A stretch of 6,568 nt of DNA from Ruminococcus sp. UBA1366. GTDB taxonomy: Bacteria; Bacillota; Clostridia; Oscillospirales; Ruminococcaceae. Under the pieces are notes generated by a model. That model saw only the letters and a program-made list of their open reading frames with translations. It did not search any database and was not told the DNA's origin. Shown piece by piece: positions 1 to 4,532 of the stretch; position 1 is the stretch's first letter, and each line of letters begins with the position of its first letter. Location: assembly GCA_002306005.1 (NCBI GenBank), contig DBRO01000089.1:1-6568 (forward strand). Direction: 5' to 3'. Made by a program: the position numbers and the translations under genes.

Positions 1-8
1 TTTATATC

Positions 9-72
9 ATAACAGGGAACCCTTAAGAAAAACTCGTGAAAAGTCTTAGAAATATCTTAAGATAACAGGGAA
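9..72. repeat. Direct repeat ATAACAGGGAA (two copies) with a 12-base palindrome
   Basis: ATAACAGGGAA occurs at 9-19 and again at 62-72, a spacing of 53 bases. The perfect palindrome TATCTTAAGATA at 53-64 abuts and slightly overlaps the second copy, and CTTAAG also follows the first copy. On the minus strand the left copy reads as TTCCCTGTTATGAT, which contains an extended -10-like TGTTATGAT. The stretch may therefore be the promoter and operator region of a leftward gene beyond the window edge. The repeat is read directly; the promoter role is inference, because no good -35 is visible. Confidence 0.4.
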
Positions 73-93
73 TTTGTAAGAGATAAAAAAAAT

Positions 94-128
94 AAAAAAG
101 TACAGAAATTAACATTCTGTACTTTTTT
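94..128. terminator. Bidirectional intrinsic terminator hairpin
   Basis: A perfect 14-bp stem pairs AAAAAAGTACAGAA (94-107) with TTCTGTACTTTTTT (115-128) across a 7-base loop. Read on either strand, the GTACAGAA core is followed by a U-rich run, and the minus strand continues into a further T-rich stretch (about 81-93). It can act as a second, back-up terminator for the leftward operon. It could also end a gene entering from the left. Confidence 0.75.
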
Positions 129-186
129 TAATCACTAAACCATTCGGAAACGATCAAGCTTTCATTCGTTTTTTCTGTTCATTGAA

Positions 187-214
187 AAAAGCTGTGTTGG
201 GTAACACAGCTTTT
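187..214. terminator. Intrinsic terminator hairpin of the leftward operon
   Basis: GCTGTGTT (191-198) pairs with AACACAGC (203-210) over the 4-base loop GGGT. Flanking AAAA/TTTT extends this to about 12 bp. On the minus strand the stem is followed by six T residues (plus-strand A run 185-190), the classic Rho-independent form. It lies about 340 bases past the lipoprotein stop codon and is the first strong terminator the leftward transcript meets. The plus-strand T tract is shorter (TTTT). Confidence 0.75.
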
Positions 215-237
215 CCTATTTTGCACGGTTAGGTCAC

Positions 238-254
238 CGTTCATGAACGTTCAT
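238..254. promoter_or_regulatory. Nested palindrome resembling a TetR-type operator
   Basis: The 17-base stretch CGTTCATGAACGTTCAT contains two overlapping perfect 12-base palindromes: CGTTCATGAACG (238-249) and ATGAACGTTCAT (243-254). The unit CGTTCAT is therefore also directly repeated at a 10-base step, one helical turn. Short dyads of this kind are typical operators for dimeric helix-turn-helix repressors such as TetR-family proteins. A minus-strand TATAAT (plus 268-273) lies 13 bases upstream of it, but no matching -35 is seen, and a leftward transcript would meet a terminator within about 60 bases. The target gene and regulator are unknown. Confidence 0.45.
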
Positions 255-320
255 TTCATTCCTGTTGATTATATGATATGTCACCCAAAAAAATCTGTCA
301 CGTGCTAAATCCCCGTGAAT

Positions 321-539
321 TCATAAGGAAGCGGAAACCATAGGAAAATTATGGGCAAAGGCCTTGACAACGGGAAATAAATCAGCTATACTAATTTCAG
401 AACCATTTAGGACTGAATGAGCTAGCTGTTTATCAGTGAACTCTATGAGCCTAAGCGGTTCTATTTTCATATTCTGAATCGGATAGATCCGCATAAGAAA
501 ATTACCTGAATTGGTAAATGCCCATGAAAGCAGACACAC
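321..539 (-). CDS. Doubtful small hypothetical reading frame (72 aa)
   Basis: This is a GTG-started frame 18 bases after the lipoprotein stop codon, on the same strand. I do not recognise the product. It has no signal peptide, membrane segment or metal-binding motif; the mixed composition (residues 17-72 include MRIYPIQ, FTDKQLAHSV and ADLFPVVKAF) is not low-complexity. There is no Shine-Dalgarno sequence before the GTG. Internal ATGs at residues 16 and 24 also lack a clear one. It lies in the AT-rich region before the terminators, so it may be a decayed gene remnant or chance open frame. Against it being real: weak start signals and no known family. For it: operon-like position and strand. 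Confidence 0.2.
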   Translation of the reverse strand: MCLLSWAFTNSGNFLMRIYPIQNMKIEPLRLIEFTDKQLAHSVLNGSEISIADLFPVVKAFAHNFPMVSASL

Positions 540-557
540 AGATCGATATTGTGGCTT

Positions 558-1319
558 TTATGAAAGCGGATGTTCTGCCAGTACGCGGTAGATTGCAGCA
601 GCGCCTTCTTGGTTTAGGGACGTGCCGTCATCAGAAAGATATTTCTCGGCAATTTCGCCATCTGCGCCGGAAACCGCCGCGCTGACATCCAGATAGGTAA
701 CATCTTCCTCGTCCTTTACTGCAGCGGCAAGTGCCTCGGCGTACACATCTGCGCCCTCGCCAATGGGGGAAAGCACACAGATTTTTGCGGAGGATTCCCC
801 GCGAATGGCAGAAAAAATGGCATCAAAATCATTGGCATAGTCGTCCGGATCGGTTTCATCCAGATCCGTGTTCAGCCAAATGTAAACAGAACTTGCCTTA
901 CTGATACTCACAGCATAGCGTAATGTGCTGGAACTTCCATTGTACCAAAGCTCTTTGGTGGGAAGATTTTCCGCGGTTGCACTGCCGGTTAAAAAATTCG
1001 CATTTTCCAAATCGGGTAAGTGATCCCGTAATGCGGCACACATGGCATCACCCACAAATAAGGTCTGCGCAAGATCGTCGCTGGAAAGAGTCGTGGCGTT
1101 GTCTTTGGCAGTTTCCGTTGGCACTGTAGTTTCCTCCAGTGAAAGGGTCGTATTAGCGACTGTGGTAGTTTTCGGCGCGGTAGTCGTTTCGGCGGAAGAA
1201 TCTTCCGTGCCGCTAACGGTGGTAATGTCAAAAGGCTTGTAGTCGTCTGCCACCGTTCCGCAGGCGCTCAGCAGGAGGGCACTGCTCAGCGTAGCGGCAA
1301 GGGTTGCTTTTAGCTTCAT
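558..1319 (-). CDS. Lipoprotein with degenerate SGNH/GDSL-hydrolase-like domain
   Basis: This is a 253-residue secreted lipoprotein, probably anchored on the outer face of the membrane. Residues 1-20 form a type II signal peptide: KLK, a hydrophobic stretch, then lipobox LSAC with Cys20 as the lipidated residue. Residues about 31-80 are a Thr/Ser-rich, low-complexity linker. Residues about 84-250 resemble a small SGNH hydrolase: block I FVGDA (88-92), a block III-like WLNTD (148-152) with Asn150, and block V DGTSLNQEG (231-239). The family normally has GDS and DxxH here. In this protein the nucleophile position is Ala92 and the His position is Ser234, so hydrolase activity is unlikely; I infer a binding or structural role. 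The start overlaps the aroK stop (ATGA). AAAAGGAG lies 9 bases upstream of the ATG. Domain assignment is from motif spacing only. Confidence 0.8.
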   Translation of the reverse strand: MKLKATLAATLSSALLLSACGTVADDYKPFDITTVSGTEDSSAETTTAPKTTTVANTTLSLEETTVPTETAKDNATTLSSDDLAQTLFVGDAMCAALRDHLPDLENANFLTGSATAENLPTKELWYNGSSSTLRYAVSISKASSVYIWLNTDLDETDPDDYANDFDAIFSAIRGESSAKICVLSPIGEGADVYAEALAAAVKDEEDVTYLDVSAAVSGADGEIAEKYLSDDGTSLNQEGAAAIYRVLAEHPLS

Positions 1320-1873
1320 TTTGCAAGGCTCCTTTTGTCAGAAGAATATAAGAATCGGTTAACCGTATCAGCAAGTTGTTCGGCAATTTCTCTGGGCGTA
1401 ACGTTGCCGTTCACCGTCAAGGCGCTGTGCTTTTTGTAAAAGGGCAGGCGACTTTCATACCGTGCTAAAAGTTCCTCCCGGGTGGCATTTGCGGCAAGCG
1501 GGCGGTATTTATCCCCTTGAATCCGTGCGTAGCAGGTGTCAAAATCTGTGTCAATCAGTACGCTAACAGCATATTCCAGTGCAAGCGCACCGTTTTCTTC
1601 CGAGACCAAAGCGCCGCCACCCGTTGCAACCACAGCCGGCTTGGAAATAAAATGCTTTAGCGCATCCGTTTCCGCACGCCGAAAATAGCTTTCTCCATGA
1701 CGTGCAAAAATTTCAGGAATTCTCATGCCCAGTGTCTGTTCAATGTAATCGTCTAAATCATAAAACACGCAGCCGATCTGCTTTGCAAAAAGTCTGCCCG
1801 CAGTTGTTTTTCCACACCCCATAAAGCCGCATAAAAACACCGGCTGTTGGAGCGTCCAGATGTTCGTATTCAT
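1316..1873 (-). CDS. aroK: Shikimate kinase
   Basis: This cytoplasmic enzyme phosphorylates shikimate with ATP to shikimate 3-phosphate, the fifth step of the chorismate pathway. Its 185 residues are slightly above the family's usual 165-175, because of short N- and C-terminal tails. Visible motifs in order: Walker A GFMGCGKT (16-23), the Mg2+/shikimate aspartates in DLDD (39-42), the shikimate-binding arginine in FRRAE (64-68), the GGG loop (85-87), the LID arginine in YRPLA (123-127), and the adenine-side segment SRLPFY (141-146). All key residues are present. The start codon overlaps the aroE stop as ATGA. No Shine-Dalgarno sequence is seen before it (CCCCGCTGCCG instead), so translation probably depends on ribosomes finishing aroE. 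The next gene overlaps the aroK stop in the same way. aroL is the alternative isozyme name; sequence alone does not separate them. Confidence 0.95.
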   Translation of the reverse strand: MNTNIWTLQQPVFLCGFMGCGKTTAGRLFAKQIGCVFYDLDDYIEQTLGMRIPEIFARHGESYFRRAETDALKHFISKPAVVATGGGALVSEENGALALEYAVSVLIDTDFDTCYARIQGDKYRPLAANATREELLARYESRLPFYKKHSALTVNGNVTPREIAEQLADTVNRFLYSSDKRSLAK

Positions 1874-2742
1874 TGATTTTCGGCAGCGGGGAAATCCCGC
1901 GTCACCACTTCCTCCATTTCGCGGATAATCTCGTTAACCTCTGTGTCCGTATAGGTATCGCCGTCCCAGATTTCGTGGGCGGAAACCGCCTGCCAAACCA
2001 GCATTGCCATGCCGCCCAGTGTGGGAATGCCCAACGCCTGTGCTTTTTGCATCAGTAAAGTTTGTGCTGGATTGTAAATCACATCAAAAACAAATCCAGC
2101 GCGTGCGATGATTTCGTCCGGAACAACGCATTGATTCAAGTTTGGGTACATACCCACCGGCGTGGCGTTCATCAGTAAATCAAATTCGCCGGAAATCTCC
2201 TCCAGCGTGGTGAGGGAAATCTCTGCATTCGGTTTTTGAATCAGTGCTGCCGCACGAACTTCCTGTGCCGCGGGGAAGTCAGCTTCCCGAACCGCAATCG
2301 TCAGTGCCGCACCCTCCCGCACGGATTCAATCGCCATCATTCTGCCCACGCCGCCGCAGCCCAGCAGCAGCACCTTGCAGGCAAGCGTCTGTCCCGCCGC
2401 GCGCAGACTGCGCACAAAGCCGTCCACATCGGTGTTGTACCCGGTGAAAAATCCGTCCTTGTTGTCCACGCAGTTCACCGCACCATAGCGCTTGGCGGTT
2501 TCGTCCAGCTCGTCCAGCTGGCGCATAATACCGATTTTGTGCGGTATGGTAACGTTGTATCCGCGTAAAGAACGCAGCAGCGTTCGGCTGTTGTCTAACT
2601 GTTCGGACTTTATTTCCAAAATAGAATACTGAAACAGCCGGTCTTTCAATTCAAACAACCGCTTGTGAATGGGCGGCGACATCGTGTGCTTTAAGCTTTC
2701 GCCAAGCACACAAAAAGTTCTGGAGCTTTCCGGTTCCTGCAT
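1870..2742 (-). CDS. aroE: Shikimate dehydrogenase
   Basis: AroE reduces 3-dehydroshikimate to shikimate in the cytoplasm, directly supplying the kinase encoded next. The protein is 290 residues; the family is usually 270-290. Substrate domain: the shikimate carboxylate site is H-T-M-S-P (19-23), with Thr20 in place of the usual Ser. NVTIPHK carries catalytic Lys69, GAVN carries Asn90, and NTDVDG carries Asp105. Cofactor domain: GCGGVGR (128-134), NATPVGM (192-198), then YNPAQT (223-228) and GGMAMLVWQA (243-252), with Gln251 contacting substrate. The usual NRT motif that clamps the NADP 2'-phosphate is not present; the equivalent stretch reads AVREAD, retaining only the arginine (Arg152). The start ATG has the Shine-Dalgarno GAAAGGGG 7 bases upstream, inside a palindrome. 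It follows the dCMP deaminase gene by 21 bases. Confidence 0.95.
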   Translation of the reverse strand: MQEPESSRTFCVLGESLKHTMSPPIHKRLFELKDRLFQYSILEIKSEQLDNSRTLLRSLRGYNVTIPHKIGIMRQLDELDETAKRYGAVNCVDNKDGFFTGYNTDVDGFVRSLRAAGQTLACKVLLLGCGGVGRMMAIESVREGAALTIAVREADFPAAQEVRAAALIQKPNAEISLTTLEEISGEFDLLMNATPVGMYPNLNQCVVPDEIIARAGFVFDVIYNPAQTLLMQKAQALGIPTLGGMAMLVWQAVSAHEIWDGDTYTDTEVNEIIREMEEVVTRDFPAAENQ

Positions 2743-2757
2743 AGGGGTACCCCTTTC
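2743..2757 (-). promoter_or_regulatory. aroE ribosome binding site inside a palindrome
   Basis: On the minus strand GAAAGGGG (2757-2750) lies 7 bases before the aroE ATG. Its G run belongs to the perfect 12-base palindrome AGGGGTACCCCT (2743-2754). Self-pairing of AGGG with CCCT around GTAC could partly hide the site. With only four G-C-rich pairs the effect may be small, and translating ribosomes from the gene upstream would open it. Confidence 0.5.
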
Positions 2758-2763
2758 AAAATC

Positions 2764-3243
2764 TTATAAGTGAATGACATAGTCTCGTCCTGTCAGCTGA
2801 TATTGTGTGTAGGTGACACCGGCTAAGGCAAACATTCTTTTGGAAGCCTTGACCGAGTCCGTGTCCGGATATAAGTCTTTTAAATAAACTACCTCTCGAA
2901 TGCCGCTCTGAATAATTGCTTTCGCGCATTCGTTGCAGGGAAAGAGCGTGACAAAAATCCGCGCATCCTTGAGTGAGCCGGTCGAGCGGTTTAAAATCGC
3001 GTTCATTTCCGCATGGCAAACAAACGGATATTTGGTGTCCAGCGCATCCCCTTCGCGTTCCCAAGGCATCTCATCATCACTGCAGCCGATGGGCATTCCG
3101 TTATAGCCCACGGAAAGAATCTTATTTTCCGCGCTGACAATGCAAGCGCCCACCTGCGTGTTGTTGTCCTTGCTGCGCCCCGCCGAAAGTAAAGCCAGCC
3201 CCATAAAGTACTCATCCCATGTTAAGTAATCCATCCGTTTCAT
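2764..3243 (-). CDS. Deoxycytidylate (dCMP) deaminase, ComEB-like
   Basis: This 159-residue zinc enzyme is predicted to deaminate dCMP to dUMP, feeding thymidylate synthesis. Signature residues: the first zinc ligand and proton shuttle in CHAE (His77, Glu79), the other ligands in PCNEC (Cys103, Cys106), and the conserved substrate loop VGACIV...GYNGMPIGC (31-54). The insert between that loop and CHAE (PWEREGDALDTKYPFV) is typical of dCMP deaminases rather than cytidine or tRNA-adenosine deaminases. Length is typical (about 145-190). The ATG is preceded by GGAGGG with a 5-base gap. It sits 31 bases after the fabD stop and 21 before aroE, so it is probably co-transcribed. Its link to fatty-acid or shikimate genes is positional only. 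B. subtilis calls its homologue comEB; I leave the symbol open because no competence genes are nearby. Confidence 0.92.
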   Translation of the reverse strand: MKRMDYLTWDEYFMGLALLSAGRSKDNNTQVGACIVSAENKILSVGYNGMPIGCSDDEMPWEREGDALDTKYPFVCHAEMNAILNRSTGSLKDARIFVTLFPCNECAKAIIQSGIREVVYLKDLYPDTDSVKASKRMFALAGVTYTQYQLTGRDYVIHL

Positions 3244-3274
3244 GCAAACCCTCCGTTCGCAAAACTGCTGTTAT

Positions 3275-4201
3275 CTATGCGAGTGCAGCCGCCTTTTCCA
3301 AAGATTTTAAATCCTCAATATTCGCAACCGAAATGCCTTTTAGCGTTTTTTTCACCAGTCCGGAAAGCACCTTGTTCGGGCCGAGTTCCACAAATCCCGT
3401 AAATCCTTCCGCCTGTAACGCCGCAAGTTCTTCTGTAAAGCGCACGGGCGAAACAATGTGTTTTGCCAAAAGCGCAGGGAAATCCGAAAAATCCGTCAGC
3501 TTTCCGCCGGTTACATTGCTGTAAAAATCCACCGCCGGCGCATGGAATTTCACATCGCGGATTTCGGCGTAAAATTCGTCCGCCGCCGATTGCATGAGTT
3601 TGGAGTGAAAGGCCGAGGCAACGTTTAGGCGAATTGCTTTTGCTTTTTTTTCTGTGAACAAAGCCGCCGCCCGAGCCGCCGCTTCTTCCTCGCCGGCAAT
3701 CACCGTCTGTACGGGGGAATTAAAATTCACCGCCGCCACATAGCCTTCTGTCTGTTCGCAAACGGCAGAAACCTCCGCCGCCGGCAAGCCAATTACGGCA
3801 TACATTGCGCCGGAAACCGCCTCCGCCGCTTTTTGCATTGCCCGGGCGCGTGCGCTGATGACAGTAAAACCATCCTCCGGCGAAAGCACACCCGCCGCAA
3901 CAAGCGCCGCGTATTCACCAAGGGAATGTCCTGCTACGGCAGAGAATCCGATTCCATGTGCTTTTGCTGCTTCCAGTGCGCAAAGCGATGCCACCATGAT
4001 AGCAGGCTGTGTATAAGCGGTTTGTGCCAGCAGGCTGTCGTCAAAGCCCGTGCTGTCGGGAAAAATCACGTCCTCCAGCCGGTAGCCCAGCACCGAGGAT
4101 GCCAGTGAAAAAACTTGCTTTGCCGCCGGGAATTCGTCATACAATTCCCGCGCCATACCGTGATATTGCGAGCCTTGTCCGGAAAATAAGAATACGTTCA
4201 A
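3275..4201 (-). CDS. fabD: Malonyl-CoA:ACP transacylase (TTG start)
   Basis: FabD moves the malonyl group from CoA to acyl carrier protein in cytoplasmic type II fatty-acid synthesis. From the TTG at 4201 the protein is 308 residues, the normal length (about 305-320). It begins as the family does, with GQGSQ at 8-12. The nucleophile elbow is GHSLGE with Ser93; Arg118 (RARAMQ) should bind the malonyl carboxylate; His199 (AFHSKLM) completes the active site; ELGPNKVLSGL (272-282) is the usual C-terminal signature. The TTG is chosen because AAAGGAA lies 9 bases upstream. The frame stays open to a TTG at 4348, and an ATG at 4318 would add 39 basic residues not found in the family, with only a poor ribosome site. 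One variation: the E. coli Gln250 region reads KHIVSPVRF, with His near that position. It is the first gene of the leftward operon. Confidence 0.95.
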   Translation of the reverse strand: MNVFLFSGQGSQYHGMARELYDEFPAAKQVFSLASSVLGYRLEDVIFPDSTGFDDSLLAQTAYTQPAIMVASLCALEAAKAHGIGFSAVAGHSLGEYAALVAAGVLSPEDGFTVISARARAMQKAAEAVSGAMYAVIGLPAAEVSAVCEQTEGYVAAVNFNSPVQTVIAGEEEAAARAAALFTEKKAKAIRLNVASAFHSKLMQSAADEFYAEIRDVKFHAPAVDFYSNVTGGKLTDFSDFPALLAKHIVSPVRFTEELAALQAEGFTGFVELGPNKVLSGLVKKTLKGISVANIEDLKSLEKAAALA

Positions 4202-4217
4202 ATCAGTACATTCCTTT
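4199..4217 (-). promoter_or_regulatory. Ribosome binding site fixing the fabD TTG start
   Basis: On the minus strand AAAGGAA (4217-4211) is followed by 9 bases and then TTG (4201-4199). This spacing, together with the first codons encoding the conserved FabD N-terminus (NVFLFSGQGSQ), decides the start over the upstream TTG and ATG in the same open frame. Confidence 0.8.
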
Positions 4218-4259
4218 CGTTTATGCGGGAGAAACCACCCAGTGTCGGTCGATGGCACA

Positions 4260-4275
4260 TCCGGGGATTCCCGGA
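4260..4275. other. GC-rich hairpin in the fabD leader
   Basis: TCCGGG (4260-4265) and CCCGGA (4270-4275) form a perfect 6-bp, almost all G-C stem with the loop GATT. It lies in the predicted 140-base fabD 5' leader, about 60 bases before the start codon. No U run follows, so it is not an intrinsic terminator. A smaller dyad, CGTTT-T-AAACG (4293-4303), lies just upstream. Role unknown: an RNA-stability or regulatory fold, or chance. Confidence 0.4.
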
Positions 4276-4327
4276 CGATTTTTGCGCTTTTTCGTTTTAA
4301 ACGGCAAAAGTTTTTCATAAATTTTTC

Positions 4328-4356
4328 TTGACGGATTCCGTAAAACAAGTTATAAT
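4328..4356 (+). promoter_or_regulatory. fabH-fabK promoter (sigma-70/SigA type)
   Basis: The -35 TTGACG (4328-4333) is 17 bases from a perfect -10 TATAAT (4351-4356). Transcription should start near 4363, giving a fabH leader of about 170 bases. The spacer contains ACGGA-T-TCCGT (4331-4341), a small dyad. A weaker second candidate lies downstream: TTGGTA (4386-4391), 16 bases, GATAAT (4408-4413). Element positions are read from the sequence; activity is inferred. Confidence 0.75.
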
Positions 4357-4372
4357 GAAAAAAGACTTGTTT
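4343..4372. promoter_or_regulatory. Inverted repeat over both promoters, candidate operator
   Basis: AAACAAGT (4343-4350) and ACTTGTTT (4365-4372) are perfect 8-base inverted arms, 14 bases apart and centred at 4357.5. They bracket the rightward -10 and start site. The left arm overlaps the leftward -10 and start region, and the right arm touches the leftward -35. One dimeric repressor bound here could shut off both fab transcripts. It does not look like the known Firmicute sites I can recall: FapR sites resemble TTAGTACCTGATACTAA and FabT sites contain TTTGA/TCAAA. The regulator is therefore unassigned. Confidence 0.5.
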
Positions 4373-4377
4373 GTCAG
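4349..4377 (-). promoter_or_regulatory. fabD operon promoter (sigma-70/SigA type), overlapping the fabH promoter
   Basis: Read on the minus strand, CTGACA (4377-4372) is followed by exactly 17 bases and then TATAAC (4354-4349). Each hexamer matches consensus at five of six positions. The start would be near 4342, giving a fabD leader of about 140 bases. Its -10 shares four base pairs with the -10 of the rightward promoter, so the two compete for the same DNA. Confidence 0.7.
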
Positions 4378-4479
4378 GATAGGCTTTGGTATTGCTGAGT
4401 TAAATAAGATAATTTAATCAATTATAAAATTTTTAAAAATAAGTGGGAATTCTTTCTGCCGAAACACAACATTGCTTAT

Positions 4480-4508
4480 ATTATAGCATATTTGGCGCCG
4501 GCAGGCAA
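4480..4508 (-). promoter_or_regulatory. Possible second leftward promoter
   Basis: On the minus strand TTGCCT (4508-4503), a 17-base spacer and a perfect TATAAT (4485-4480) are visible. A transcript from it would start near 4473 and run antisense to the first 110 bases of the fabH leader. Another weak candidate is TTCCCA (4449-4444), 17 bases, TATAAT (4426-4421). The region is AT-rich, so chance -10 matches are expected. Confidence 0.35.
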
Positions 4509-4532
4509 GATTTATGGGAGGAATTTTTTTTG

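Noticed and set aside
1..320. CRISPR array, transposon end or tRNA in the left AT-rich region
   Set aside because: There are only two copies of an 11-base repeat, no regular spacer pattern, no cloverleaf-like fold and no transposase fragment that I can recognise.
2236..2568. Plus-strand open frames opposite aroE
   Set aside because: They are shadows of aroE on the other strand, with no ribosome site or recognisable motif.
4202..4348. Upstream starts extending FabD (TTG 4348, ATG 4318)
   Set aside because: The added residues are basic and unlike the family, the ribosome sites are poor, and the TTG at 4348 lies upstream of the predicted transcript start; the TTG at 4201 has AAAGGAA at good spacing.
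4443..4532. Upstream GTG start extending FabH by 30 residues
   Set aside because: No ribosome site precedes the GTG, and FabH proteins begin at the IKIAGTGSY segment; the ATG at 4533 has GGAGG upstream.
4202..4532. Riboswitch, FapR or FabT site in the fab intergenic region
   Set aside because: No conserved riboswitch core was recognised, and no match to the FapR or FabT operator patterns I know was seen; only the hairpin, dyads and promoters listed remain.
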